DNA from: JASSUD01 sp031963445
GTDB lineage: Bacteria; Pseudomonadota; Gammaproteobacteria; Burkholderiales; Burkholderiaceae
DNA length: 64,000 nucleotides
Direction: 5' to 3'
Assembly: GCA_031963445.1 (NCBI GenBank)
Contig: JASSUH010000001.1
Coordinates: 2,575,902-2,639,901 of the forward strand
The first letter of the stretch is position 1; the number at the start of each line of letters is the position of its first letter. A model generated the notes under the pieces. The model saw only the letters and a list, made by a program, of their open reading frames with translations, did no database searches and was not told where the DNA came from. Shown here one piece after another: positions 17,007-25,799 of this stretch. A program made the translations under genes and the position numbers.

Positions 17007-18728
17007 TCACTTAGCAAAACTCAAGGCACCCGTTAAATCACCCATTGGTTTTTCACGATGCGCAGTTAAAGCCGCATTGCGCGCTTTTAAACCAGGTAAC
17101 TCGGGTAGATTAAAGCGCCGTGTAAGAAAACGTAGAATCGAAGTCGTGTCATATTGCGTGTGATCGACATAGCCTTTCTTGGCAAAAGGCGAAATGATGA
17201 TGGCGGGAATACGCATGCCCGGTCCCCAACGATCTCCTTTGGGTGGGGCGACATGATCCCAAAAGCCACCGTTTTCATCATAAGTCACGATAACCAGCAT
17301 ATTCGGCCACTGTGGACTAGCCTGTAAATGCTTAATCATTTGCAGCAAATGAGTATCACCTGCCGCGACATCTGCATAGCCAGCATGCTCATTTAAATTG
17401 CCCTGAGGCTTATAAAAAGTCACTTGGGGTAATTTACCTGCATCAATCACCTGCATCAATTTTTCCCCCTCCATGCCTGCATCCAGCAAATGCTTAGTCC
17501 GCTCAGCTGTGCCAGGCGCAAATTGAGCGAAATAATTAAATGGCTGATGGTGGGTTTGAAAATTCGGCTGCGTATAAGGTAAACCTTTGTAGATTGCCTT
17601 GCTTGGCTCTGTTAGCGCAGCCTGCCAAGCACTGCTATACCATGCCCACGAGGCACCTGCTGCTGACAGTAAATCGCCAATCGTTTGCGAAGTTTGTGGC
17701 GGCAAAGTGGTAGCTATGCTCGCATCTACATAGCGCCTATCACCACCCGGCACTACGGCATTAGCACTTGGTTGATAAGGCGGTTGCATCGTATTAACCG
17801 CATAAAAATCAGGGGTCAGATTGCCTGAATGAACAAATTTAGGTGCGCCTCGTAACGCGGAAACGGGTGAATTAACAGCTTGTGCTAATGTCACCCCATC
17901 TGCTTCAACCGCTGAAATTAGGGAAGCCCCAGGGCTTTTATCGGCTTTCGGATAATACGGGGTGCAGGCACAGACTAGCCATTGATGATTAAGAAACGAG
18001 CTGCCGAAGGCAGCCATAAAGAAATTATCAGCCAGCGTATACTGTTGCGCGATTTTCCACAGCGGTAAAGTTTGCTCAGCAGTACTGTAGTGTCCCAGCG
18101 GCAGAGCACCTGCATTGCTCCATGCAGCAAATTGATTATTTTTACCGCCGTTGATTTGCATCTGATTTTCGTAGAAGCGATGGGTCAGATCGCGCGTCGC
18201 AACGGTCAATGGAGTATTAAAGCCCTGCGCGCCATCAATCGCAAACGGTGCATTTGGAAGTTGCGCTGTCATTGCTTGCGTAATAACAGGGGTTACGCCA
18301 GTGGCAGTTAGACCATTCCAAATCGGCGGTAAGGTCGGCAAGACTGAGCCATCACGGTCAAGCTGCTGTGCGTTAGCCGCAGTCACATTTTGTAAGCCGT
18401 TAGCGCCAGGGAAGTGGCCATAAAGATTGTCGAAACTACGGTTCTCCGCATAAATCACAACCACATTTTTAATTAATGAAAGCTGATGCGAATTGACGGA
18501 AGCAGCATTGCTCTCATGAATAGCAAAAAAAAATGCAGCAAAAAACGTCAATAAAATTGAAGGCCGAGGTACCCTGCGCGCTGCCCTCATCAGCCGTGTA
18601 ATAGCGTGCGAGAGCCAGCTATGGCCCTGAAGTAACGTCATCCCCACTGACCGTAATGGCTGCATTAACCGTGAAAGTGTTCTTTGTCCCTCAGTAAAGT
18701 GGGCTTTCCCCAATAAGTTTTTTTGCAT
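17007..18728 (-). CDS. Secreted phosphoesterase (acid phosphatase AcpA / phospholipase C family)
   Basis: Up to 573 residues. The mature part starts with KNVVVIYAENRSFDNLYGHFPGANGLQNV, the signature of the phosphoesterase family that includes AcpA and bacterial non-haemolytic phospholipase C, and later has VTYDENGGFWDHVAPP with metal/active-site residues. A signal peptide is present (ILLTFFAAFFFAIHESNA), preceded by arginines that could suit the Tat route. The true start is unclear: ATG at 18728 leaves only 18 bp to the divergent gene, and later ATGs (18665, 18641, 18590) would place the signal nearer the N-terminus. Substrate may be phosphomonoesters or phospholipids; in an endosymbiont it could act on host lipids (inference). 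Confidence 0.82.
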   Translation of the reverse strand: MQKNLLGKAHFTEGQRTLSRLMQPLRSVGMTLLQGHSWLSHAITRLMRAARRVPRPSILLTFFAAFFFAIHESNAASVNSHQLSLIKNVVVIYAENRSFDNLYGHFPGANGLQNVTAANAQQLDRDGSVLPTLPPIWNGLTATGVTPVITQAMTAQLPNAPFAIDGAQGFNTPLTVATRDLTHRFYENQMQINGGKNNQFAAWSNAGALPLGHYSTAEQTLPLWKIAQQYTLADNFFMAAFGSSFLNHQWLVCACTPYYPKADKSPGASLISAVEADGVTLAQAVNSPVSALRGAPKFVHSGNLTPDFYAVNTMQPPYQPSANAVVPGGDRRYVDASIATTLPPQTSQTIGDLLSAAGASWAWYSSAWQAALTEPSKAIYKGLPYTQPNFQTHHQPFNYFAQFAPGTAERTKHLLDAGMEGEKLMQVIDAGKLPQVTFYKPQGNLNEHAGYADVAAGDTHLLQMIKHLQASPQWPNMLVIVTYDENGGFWDHVAPPKGDRWGPGMRIPAIIISPFAKKGYVDHTQYDTTSILRFLTRRFNLPELPGLKARNAALTAHREKPMGDLTGALSFAK

Positions 18729-18746
18729 CGTTTATTTTTTATCAAA

Positions 18747-20159
18747 ATGTTTGGCACAACTCTCATCAAGAAAGCATTGAATAAATCTGGTGTAAGCAAA
18801 ACCTATCTGATACTTAGCATGCTGTTAGTTATTGCTGGTTGCGATAGGAGCATGACCCACAAACACGCTGCGTCACGCTCCCAGACAAACGCGCAGGAAC
18901 AAGCAATTTCGCGCGCTGCCATTTACCAACAGGTTCAACATCTAACAGCGCTTGGCCGTCAGTTATTTTTTGACCCTACCTTATCCGGCTCTGGCAAGCT
19001 TGCTTGCGCTAGTTGCCATAGCCCCAGTTACGCGTTCGGGCCGCCTAATTCTCTTTCAGTGCAGCTTGGTGGCCCTAATCTACTCAGCGAAGGGTTGCGC
19101 GCCGCACCTTCGCTTAAATATCTCCAAACCCTCCCCCCCTTCACCGAACACTATTACGACGCTGATGATGAAGCAGACGGCAGTATAGATAATGGCCCAA
19201 CTGGTGGGCTGACCTGGGATGGACGTGTCGATCAAGGCGCACAACAAGCGCGCTTACCTTTAACTTCACCCGTCGAAATGGCCAGCACGCCTGCTAAAGT
19301 GGCTGCCGCTGTACGACATGCGCCTTATGCCGCAACCTTCAAAGCAATCTTTGGCAAGACGATTTGGCAAGACGATGAACAAGTTTTTCAGGCCGTCTTA
19401 CACGCCCTTGAGGTGTTTGAACAAAGTCAGTCTGACTTCTATCCTTACTCAAGTAAGTACGATGCCTATCTTGCAGGACAAGCACAGTTAACACCGGCTG
19501 AGTGGCGTGGTTTGCAACTTTTCAATGATGAAAATAAAGGCAATTGCGCCAGCTGTCATCGTAGCCAACCAGCCAAAAACGGTGCGCCGCCTCAATTTAC
19601 TGACTACGGATTAATTGCGCTGGGCGTACCCCGTAATCGCACTCTTAGTGTTAATCAAGATTCTAATTTTTACGACCTCGGCGCCTGCGGCCCAGAGCGT
19701 CATGATTTGAAAGATCGCGCTGAATATTGCGGCCTTTTTAGAACCCCGACACTACGCAATGTTGCGCTACGCTCAACCTTTTTTCATAACGGTTTTGTGC
19801 ACACGCTAGCAGAGGCGGTACGCTTTTATAGCGAGCGTGATACGCGTCCAGAACGTTGGTACTCACGCGATGCTGATGGTCAGCTCGTTAAGTTCGACGA
19901 TTTACCCAAGCGCTATCAGGCCAATCTCAATTTCGATCCTCCTTTCGGTGACCAAGCCAGTGAAAAGCCGGTACTTAATGAGGCTGAAATTCGCGATATC
20001 GTTGCATTTTTAAAAACCTTAACGGATGGTTATCAGCCAACCTCAAACACAGAGAATCGCTCAGAACCTGTCTACAAATTGTCTAAAAGGCCGTCAGGCG
20101 GGGGAGGCCCTCAGTTAGCTAAACCTTGCAGCAACCGGAGTGTACATAGACGTACATGA
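18747..20159 (+). CDS. Di-haem cytochrome c peroxidase-like lipoprotein with repeat-derived C-terminus
   Basis: About 470 residues, of the CcpA/MauG family. Two haem-binding motifs CASCH lie at residues 87-91 and 267-271, and the conserved second-domain pattern FRTPTLRNVALRSTFFHNG is present. A lipobox at LSMLLVIAGC indicates a membrane-attached periplasmic protein. I use the ATG at 18747; a TTG 24 bases upstream is open. The family-like sequence ends around ADFLKTLTDGY-type residues near codon 435; the last ~31 residues are encoded by a family C repeat (20063 onward) and look unrelated to the family, so an insertion replaced the original stop. Function is probably kept because both haem domains are intact. 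Confidence 0.88.
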   Translation: MFGTTLIKKALNKSGVSKTYLILSMLLVIAGCDRSMTHKHAASRSQTNAQEQAISRAAIYQQVQHLTALGRQLFFDPTLSGSGKLACASCHSPSYAFGPPNSLSVQLGGPNLLSEGLRAAPSLKYLQTLPPFTEHYYDADDEADGSIDNGPTGGLTWDGRVDQGAQQARLPLTSPVEMASTPAKVAAAVRHAPYAATFKAIFGKTIWQDDEQVFQAVLHALEVFEQSQSDFYPYSSKYDAYLAGQAQLTPAEWRGLQLFNDENKGNCASCHRSQPAKNGAPPQFTDYGLIALGVPRNRTLSVNQDSNFYDLGACGPERHDLKDRAEYCGLFRTPTLRNVALRSTFFHNGFVHTLAEAVRFYSERDTRPERWYSRDADGQLVKFDDLPKRYQANLNFDPPFGDQASEKPVLNEAEIRDIVAFLKTLTDGYQPTSNTENRSEPVYKLSKRPSGGGGPQLAKPCSNRSVHRRT

Positions 20160-20217
20160 GGATTGCGAGCACCGCCCAGGGTTTAACAACTACGCAGGCG
20201 ACTTGTAGACAGGTTCT
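20063..20217. repeat. Palindromic repeat family C, copy 1
   Basis: A ~155-bp element bounded by AGAACCTGTC and GACAGGTTCT. The interior has AAAGGCCGTCAGGCGGGGGA, GCAGCAACCGGAGTGTACAT and GAGGATTGCGAGCACCGCCC. It forms the last ~31 codons of the peroxidase gene and its right edge supplies the trpE stop codon. The second copy at 36438 has the interior in the opposite orientation. Confidence 0.88.
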
Positions 20218-21710
20218 CAGGGAAGCCCATCTTGCACTTGCTCAGCGGCTCTTAGCACAGCCCGCGCTTTATTTTCGGTTTCCTGCCATTCAGCTTCAGG
20301 CACTGAATCAGCGACGATACCGGCAGCCGCTTGCACATATAAATTACCTTGGTAGATCACGCCGGTGCGAATCGCTATCGCTAAATCCATTGCGCCAGAG
20401 AAAGATAAATAGCCGACAGCACCGCCATACAGGCCGCGTTTAATCGGCTCTAACTCGTCAATGATTTCGAGCGCTCGTACTTTCGGTGCGCCAGACAATG
20501 TACCCGCTGGAAATACTGCCCGCAGCACATCCAAATTCGTCAAACCAGGTTTCAGCCGCCCTTCTACTGAGCTGACAATATGCTGCACATGCGAATACTT
20601 TTCGATATGCATTTTGTCAGTCACGGTGACTGAGCCAATTTGCGCAATACGACCCACATCATTACGCGCTAAATCGATCAGCATTAAATGCTCGGCAATT
20701 TCCTTTGGATCATTTAATAATTCATCTGCCAATGCATTATCTTCAGCAACCGTAGCGCCGCGTGGCCGAGTGCCAGCGAGTGGGCGAATCGTAACGATGC
20801 ATTCTTCCTCATGCTCTTCTTGGCGCACCAAAATCTCTGGCGACGCGCCTACCACATGAAATTCGCCAAAATTGTAGAAATACATATAAGGCGATGGATT
20901 CAACGTACGCAACGCCCGATACAACGACAAAGGCTCATCTCGATACGGTTTGCTTAAACGTTGCCCAATTTGAACCTGCATCAATTCGCCTGCGGCAATA
21001 TATTCTTGCGCTTGATGCACCGCCTGTAAAAATGCTGGTTTAGCAAACTCACGCCGAATTTCAGTACGTTCACTCGCACAAGTCAGTGGCGGCTGTACCG
21101 CTTTATTTAAGCAAACCCGTAACTCGGCAAGTCGCTCAGTAGCGCGCGCGTAAGCTTGTGGCAACGTTGGATCGGCATGCACAATCAGGTAAAGCTTGCC
21201 CGCCAAATTATCAATGACCGCGACTTCTTCACACAGTAATAATTGAATCTCCGGCAAACCTAAATCATCTGGTGGCGCACTATGCGCGAGCTTTTTCTCG
21301 ATATGACGCACCGCGTCATAGCCGAAATAACCCGCTAACCCGCCACAAAAGCGAGGTAAATTTGGAGATTGCGCGACTTTAAAACGCGCCTGAAAGCGCT
21401 CGATAAATTCAAACGGGTCACCTTCGTGCGTCTCAACCACCTGTGCGTCATGCACTACTTCGCAGCATCTGCCACTGGCTCGTAAATAAGTACGGGCAGG
21501 CAAGCCAATAAAAGAATAACGGCCAAAACGCTCACCCCCTACGACCGACTCAAGTAAAAATGAATAGGCGCCGTTATTCTGCGTTTGCGCTAGCTTCAAA
21601 TAAATAGAAAGCGGCGTATCAAGATCGGCCAGCGTTTCTAAAATAAGTGGGATACGGTTATAGCCAGCATCGGCCAGCGCTTGGAATTCAGATTCGGTGA
21701 TAGAAGGCAT
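20217..21710 (-). CDS. trpE: Anthranilate synthase component I
   Basis: A 497-residue chorismate-using enzyme making anthranilate for tryptophan synthesis. The N-terminal LLESVVGGERFGRYSFIG contains the feedback-regulatory tryptophan-binding region; the catalytic half carries IRPLAGTRPRG, DLARNDVGRIA, VQHIVSSVEG, FPAGTLSGAPKVRA and the terminal GGAVGYLSFSG ... AAAGIVADS. Its TGA lies within the edge of a family C repeat. In relatives trpE is followed by trpG, trpD and trpC; none is here, so the glutamine amidotransferase must be elsewhere or the enzyme uses ammonia or has lost its pathway. Confidence 0.96.
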   Translation of the reverse strand: MPSITESEFQALADAGYNRIPLILETLADLDTPLSIYLKLAQTQNNGAYSFLLESVVGGERFGRYSFIGLPARTYLRASGRCCEVVHDAQVVETHEGDPFEFIERFQARFKVAQSPNLPRFCGGLAGYFGYDAVRHIEKKLAHSAPPDDLGLPEIQLLLCEEVAVIDNLAGKLYLIVHADPTLPQAYARATERLAELRVCLNKAVQPPLTCASERTEIRREFAKPAFLQAVHQAQEYIAAGELMQVQIGQRLSKPYRDEPLSLYRALRTLNPSPYMYFYNFGEFHVVGASPEILVRQEEHEEECIVTIRPLAGTRPRGATVAEDNALADELLNDPKEIAEHLMLIDLARNDVGRIAQIGSVTVTDKMHIEKYSHVQHIVSSVEGRLKPGLTNLDVLRAVFPAGTLSGAPKVRALEIIDELEPIKRGLYGGAVGYLSFSGAMDLAIAIRTGVIYQGNLYVQAAAGIVADSVPEAEWQETENKARAVLRAAEQVQDGLP

Positions 21711-21779
21711 GCTTGGTACCGTTAACGAAAAGACAAAAACTAGAAAACCTCTGCGTAAACATGAGCAGCGGAGCCGGCT

Positions 21780-22478
21780 TTAAACGCTAGAGACACCATT
21801 CTCGAGTGCTTCACGCAGTGCATGAATTGCCTTCGCATAATCAGGCTGCGCAAAAATGGCCGAGCCAGCTACAAAGGTATCAGCCCCTGCAGCGGCAATC
21901 TGGGCAATGTTGCTCGCGTTGACGCCGCCATCGACAGATAGCTTAATCTCACGTCCACTTTCTGCCCGATAGGCATCGATACGCGCACGCGCTGCACGGA
22001 CTTTCTTCAGTGCTTCGGGAATAAACTTCTGCCCTCCAAAACCTGGATTAACTGACATGATCAGAATCAGATCAAGCCGATCCATCACATGTTCAAGGTA
22101 ATCAAGAGGTGTCGCTGGATTAAACGCCAAACCAGCTTGGCACCCTTGCTCACGAATCAGCGTAAGGGTGCGATCAAGGTGCTCAGAAGCTTGCGGATGT
22201 ACGGTAATTAAGTCGGCGCCTGCTTTGGCAAAATCAACCACTAAACGATCTGCCGGCTGCACCATCAAATGCACATCAATCGGTGCTTTTATATGCGGAC
22301 GCAACGCTTCACAAACTAGCGGACCAACCGTCAAATTCGGCACGTAGTGGTTATCCATTACATCAAAGTGAATCCAATCAGCACCAGCGGCGATGACATT
22401 ACGCACTTCTTCGCCTAACTCTGAAAAATCAGCGGAGAGAATGCTCGGTGCAAGGCGGTATTGTTGAGGTTGAGTCAT
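21780..22478 (-). CDS. rpe: Ribulose-phosphate 3-epimerase
   Basis: A 232-residue TIM barrel interconverting ribulose 5-phosphate and xylulose 5-phosphate in the pentose phosphate pathway. LAPSILSADFSELGEEV carries the first catalytic region, WIHFDVMDNHYVPNLTVGP the metal-binding His/Asp, PIDVHLMV the second His, MSVNPGFGGQKFI the flexible loop, and LSVDGGVNASNI the second Asp and phosphate site. The start is the ATG at 22478. In Burkholderia gph (phosphoglycolate phosphatase) sits between rpe and trpE; here only 69 bp separate them, so gph has been lost. Confidence 0.96.
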   Translation of the reverse strand: MTQPQQYRLAPSILSADFSELGEEVRNVIAAGADWIHFDVMDNHYVPNLTVGPLVCEALRPHIKAPIDVHLMVQPADRLVVDFAKAGADLITVHPQASEHLDRTLTLIREQGCQAGLAFNPATPLDYLEHVMDRLDLILIMSVNPGFGGQKFIPEALKKVRAARARIDAYRAESGREIKLSVDGGVNASNIAQIAAAGADTFVAGSAIFAQPDYAKAIHALREALENGVSSV

Positions 22479-22743
22479 GAGCGCACGTTATTAAAGCTGT
22501 GTGGGAAATAGGTGGGTAGTTGGTCCGTACCGTACCTTTCATATAGCCAGCACGAAGTATAGTAGAAGGCGCCTATTTTAACTGCCGGCGGCCTGTCCTT
22601 CACAACTCACCGTAAGCATTTATCTTTTTCTTTAACAAAACGTACGGCCTATGCCAAAAGCTAGGCTTGTGGTTAACTTTAGCTTCGCGCAAAATGCGCT
22701 GATGCATACACCTTATTTTGTGTGCTTGACAGAGACTTGCGCA

Positions 22744-23118
22744 ATGAATGAATACAAACTAACCGTTACGCCGCGATCATATTATTTGGCTGAACAATCT
22801 AATCCACATCAGCAACAGTTTGCTTTCGCGTATAAGATCATTATTCATAATTCTGGTCAGGTGGCGGCACAATTGATCGCCCGTCATTGGTTGATTATTG
22901 ATAGTGAAAACCAGGTACAGGAAGTGAAAGGGCTTGGCGTGGTTGGACGACAACCGTTTCTACGGCCGGGTGAACAATTTGAATATACAAGTTGGGCCCT
23001 CCTTAGCACGCCAACGGGCAGTATGCAGGGCAGTTATCTTTGCGTGGCTGAAGATGGGGTTCGCTTCGATGCCCCAATTCCTGAATTTGCCTTGTGCATG
23101 CCAAGCATGTTGCATTAA
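22744..23118 (+). CDS. apaG: ApaG family protein
   Basis: A 124-residue beta-sandwich protein of the ApaG family (DUF525 fold, also seen in eukaryotic F-box proteins of the FBXO3 type). Conserved elements are FAYKIIIHNSGQ, ARHWLIIDSENQVQEVKGLGVVGRQP and LRPGEQFEYTSWALLSTPTGSMQGSY. The ATG at 22744 matches the family start; the frame is open 31 codons upstream but this is not conserved. Biochemical role remains unclear in the family; it is linked with Mg/Co efflux phenotypes. Divergent to rpe, next to mltA, as in relatives. Confidence 0.94.
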   Translation: MNEYKLTVTPRSYYLAEQSNPHQQQFAFAYKIIIHNSGQVAAQLIARHWLIIDSENQVQEVKGLGVVGRQPFLRPGEQFEYTSWALLSTPTGSMQGSYLCVAEDGVRFDAPIPEFALCMPSMLH

Positions 23119-23282
23119 ACACCAATAACTCTCTCAAGCAATTAAGAAGACGCTGAACAAACCTGGAGCGGCAGAATAAACAACTGCACCCATCCTTGCC
23201 GTACTATAAGTAGTGGCAGCAAAGGCATTTCTTGCTCCCGATTGATTCAACGCCCTCCTAAGCTTTCTTGGACAAAAATAAT

Positions 23283-24383
23283 ATGCGTTCTATAAAAATT
23301 ATCAGCGCTTGGATATGCGTGTGTTCACTGACTTTATTAGCCTCATGCGCAACCCATCGCCCCTCTCCGGGTACGCCACTCTCCCCTGATGCTCTTACCC
23401 CGCAGGCGATAACCCCTGCCGCTTGGCAGCAAGTTGAAGGATGGCAGGATGACTCGCTTATAGGCGTAACGAGTGCTCTGCGTAGCAATTGTTTGCGGAT
23501 GCAAGCCTTAGCCAAATGGAAGCCGATTTGTACTGCTGCTGCCCAGCTAAACGATACGGATACAGTGGGCATACGTGCTTTTTTTGAACGCTATTTCACC
23601 CCTTTCCAACTCTCCAATAGTAATGGCTCAGTCGAAGGCTTAATCACGGGTTACTACGAACCTTTACTACATGGCTCACGTACACCACGTGCACCCTACT
23701 TGCATCCACTGTACCGTTGGCCAGCAAGTTACAAACTCGGCCAGAAGCTGCCTGAGCGTGCGCAGCTTCTCAAAGGCGGCTTACTAAAGGGTTCTGAATT
23801 AGTCTATGTCGACAATCCAATCGATGCGTTTTTTCTGCAAATACAAGGCTCAGGCCGCATTTTGCTGGACGATGGCAGTGTGATGCGTGTCGGCTATAAC
23901 GGCACCAACGGGCAACCCTATCAATCAATTGGGCGCTGGTTAATCGATCAAGGCAAACTCACGCCCGCGCAGACTACTATGCAAGGCTTAAAGGAATGGG
24001 CGCGCACCCACCCAGCGCAGGTTGAAAGCGTACTTGCTGTGAATCCACGCTTTGTGTTCTTTAAAGAAGTACTTGCCACCGGCAGTGGCACTATTGATCA
24101 AAACACTGGACCAGCTGGGGCATTAGGCGTACCTCTGACACCTGAGCGCTCAATTGCCGTCGACCCCACTTCGATTCCGTTGGGTATGCCCGTCTTTTTA
24201 GCCACCACTCGACCACTCAAAAAAGAGCCACTTAACCGACTAGTCTTTGCTCAAGATGTAGGCACAGCGATCAAAGGAAAAGTACGAGCAGACTATTTTT
24301 GGGGACTCGGCGACCAAGCCGGCGAACTAGCAGGGAAAATGAAGCAATCTGGGCGTATGTGGCTGCTGATACCAAAAACCTAA
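23283..24383 (+). CDS. mltA: Membrane-bound lytic murein transglycosylase A
   Basis: A 366-residue lipoprotein that cleaves peptidoglycan glycan strands to 1,6-anhydro ends. The N-terminal signal ends at LLASC, giving the lipid-bearing cysteine. The MltA domain is shown by GLITGYYEPLLHGSRTP and by IQGSGRILLDDGSVMRVGYNGTNGQPYQSIG, and the C-terminal 3D domain by RLVFAQDVGTAIKGKVRADYFWG with the catalytic aspartate. I use the ATG at 23283; the TTG five codons upstream is ignored. It marks a retained outer membrane and a murein sacculus. Confidence 0.96.
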   Translation: MRSIKIISAWICVCSLTLLASCATHRPSPGTPLSPDALTPQAITPAAWQQVEGWQDDSLIGVTSALRSNCLRMQALAKWKPICTAAAQLNDTDTVGIRAFFERYFTPFQLSNSNGSVEGLITGYYEPLLHGSRTPRAPYLHPLYRWPASYKLGQKLPERAQLLKGGLLKGSELVYVDNPIDAFFLQIQGSGRILLDDGSVMRVGYNGTNGQPYQSIGRWLIDQGKLTPAQTTMQGLKEWARTHPAQVESVLAVNPRFVFFKEVLATGSGTIDQNTGPAGALGVPLTPERSIAVDPTSIPLGMPVFLATTRPLKKEPLNRLVFAQDVGTAIKGKVRADYFWGLGDQAGELAGKMKQSGRMWLLIPKT

Positions 24384-24420
24384 TTGGCTGCAGAAAACAG
24401 TACGCAACAACCAGCTCTCA

Positions 24421-24564
24421 GAGCCTGTTCACGATCTCGAAGCAGAAGGCTCTGAGAGGTGCTTGGTAGGCTACGAAAAATGCCCAAAATTGTAGGTTGG
24501 GGTGATGAAGGAACCCCAACATGACGGCCTTAAGGGTGATTTCTAGAGATTATGAACAGGTTCT
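24421..24564. repeat. Palindromic repeat family B, copy 2
   Basis: About 144 bp between mltA and cutA, beginning GAGCCTGTTCACGATCTC and ending TGAACAGGTTCT, with TAGGTTGGGGTGATGAAGGA inside. It abuts copy 3 directly. Confidence 0.88.
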
Positions 24565-24565
24565 A

Positions 24566-24688
24566 GAGCTTGTTCACGATCTCTAAGCAGAAGACCCTTA
24601 GAGGTGCCTGGTAGGCATGTTGGGGTTCCGCATTTAATTAAATGCGGAACCCCAACCTACGATCCTTTGTCGATATTCGTAGGTTCTA
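24566..24688. repeat. Palindromic repeat family B, copy 3 (tandem, truncated)
   Basis: It begins AGAGCTTGTTCACGATCTC. It carries a perfect palindrome of 38 bases: GTTGGGGTTCCGCATTTAA followed by its exact complement. The right part is cut short at TCGTAGGTTCT, only ~20 bases before the cutA start, so it replaces the expected cutA leader. Confidence 0.86.
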
Positions 24689-24710
24689 AAAATACGATCG
24701 GGCACAAGCG

Positions 24711-25025
24711 ATGACAGATACCATAACGATCATTCTCACGACTTTGCCCAATGCTGAGACAGCTGAGGCACTGACGCAAAAAATCCTTGATGCACGGCTC
24801 GCAGCCTGCGTCACGCAGCTTGCACCAGCACGATCGCGTTATGTTTGGCAAGGCAAGCTGGAAGACGTTTACGAAATTCCGCTGCTTTGCAAAACAACTC
24901 CCGCTCATACGCAAGCACTCAGCAATTTGATTGCTGAACAACACCCTTATCAAACTCCAGAAATTTTGACTTGGACAGCCTCTGCGGCACCGGCCTATGC
25001 GCAGTGGGTAATAGCGCAAACTTAG
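24711..25025 (+). CDS. cutA: CutA1-family divalent cation tolerance protein
   Basis: A 104-residue trimeric ferredoxin-like protein. Conserved segments are AEALTQKILDARLAACVTQLAP, SRYVWQGKLEDVYEIPLLCKTT and QHPYQTPEILTWTA. Length is typical (~105-110). The family is associated with copper tolerance but its molecular role is not settled. Repeats fill the upstream 290 bp and no clear ribosome-binding site is seen. In Burkholderia cutA usually precedes dsbD; here a toxin-antitoxin pair follows instead. Confidence 0.93.
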   Translation: MTDTITIILTTLPNAETAEALTQKILDARLAACVTQLAPARSRYVWQGKLEDVYEIPLLCKTTPAHTQALSNLIAEQHPYQTPEILTWTASAAPAYAQWVIAQT

Positions 25026-25139
25026 AAAAATGCAGAGGTTCCGTTACAGACTGACTTAATTGGATTGCAAACCAATTTGAATATCAAACATTTGAATATC
25101 AAACAGCAGAAATTCAATTATTTCTTGGCTTAAGAAATT

Positions 25140-25475
25140 TCAAGATTGAGCGTGAACATGGTTTGCAGACTTAACGGATAAACGCATACCAACAACCTTC
25201 ATAACCGCCAGCAATGTTTTAAGCGTTGGATTACCTTTGGGTGAAAGAGCGCGAAAAAGGGACTCACGGTTAATACCCGCTTCTTTCGCTACAGCGCCAA
25301 GACCGCCATAGGCTTCTGCAATAGTACGCAGCGCAAGTAAACCAGCAGCTCGCTCATTTGGATTATCAAGGGATTCCATTGCCGCTTTTAGATATTCGGC
25401 TGCTAGCTCAGGATCTGCACGTAATTCTGCTAACTCTAGCTCTTCATGAGATACAACGCCTTTTAACTCTTTCAT
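25140..25475 (-). CDS. HigA-type antitoxin (addiction module antidote family)
   Basis: A ~111-residue DNA-binding antitoxin. The C-terminal half contains the family pattern LRTIAEAYGGLGAVAKEAGINRESLFRALSPKGNPTLKTL, a helix-turn-helix. The start at 25475 is fixed by GGAGG five bases upstream; the frame opens nine codons earlier but without such a site. It follows the toxin gene on the same strand, the toxin-first order typical of HigBA. It should neutralise the upstream RelE/ParE-fold toxin and repress the operon. Confidence 0.9.
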   Translation of the reverse strand: MKELKGVVSHEELELAELRADPELAAEYLKAAMESLDNPNERAAGLLALRTIAEAYGGLGAVAKEAGINRESLFRALSPKGNPTLKTLLAVMKVVGMRLSVKSANHVHAQS

Positions 25476-25508
25476 ATTTGCCTCCGCTTCCATTCTGTCC
25501 ATAGCAAC

Positions 25509-25793
25509 TTAGCCTGCGATATTGACCATCTGGGAATTTTTGTTTCCACCACAAAGCAGAATAACTATCGACTCACCACAATGACCGTAATATATCCGGT
25601 AGCCTGCACCGAGATGGATGTGTAATTCACTCACACCACTTCCGACAGATTTCGTATCACCAAAGTTACCGGTTTGTATCTGTCGTAACCGAATACGAAT
25701 ACGGGCTTGAGCTGCTTTATCACGCAAGTTATTGAGCCATGCGCTGAATGGCCCGTAACCATCATCACCCCGATATCGGAAAATCTTTATCAT
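25509..25793 (-). CDS. HigB/RelE-type toxin (addiction module killer family)
   Basis: A 94-residue toxin of the Gp49/HigB-like RelE superfamily, expected to act as a ribosome-dependent mRNA nuclease. The pattern FSAWLNNLRDKAAQARIRIRLRQIQTGNFGDTKSVGSGVSELHIHLGAGYRIYYG ... LLCGGNKNSQ matches the family closely, including the conserved arginines and GYRIYY. The antitoxin gene follows after a short gap. It lies next to the AT-rich effector-like gene at 26266, so this stretch is accessory DNA. Confidence 0.9.
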   Translation of the reverse strand: MIKIFRYRGDDGYGPFSAWLNNLRDKAAQARIRIRLRQIQTGNFGDTKSVGSGVSELHIHLGAGYRIYYGHCGESIVILLCGGNKNSQMVNIAG

Positions 25794-25799
25794 CTTTAT

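Noticed and set aside
20156..20859. Plus-strand open frames opposite trpE
   Set aside because: trpE motifs are intact on the minus strand; no trpG or other gene is encoded here.
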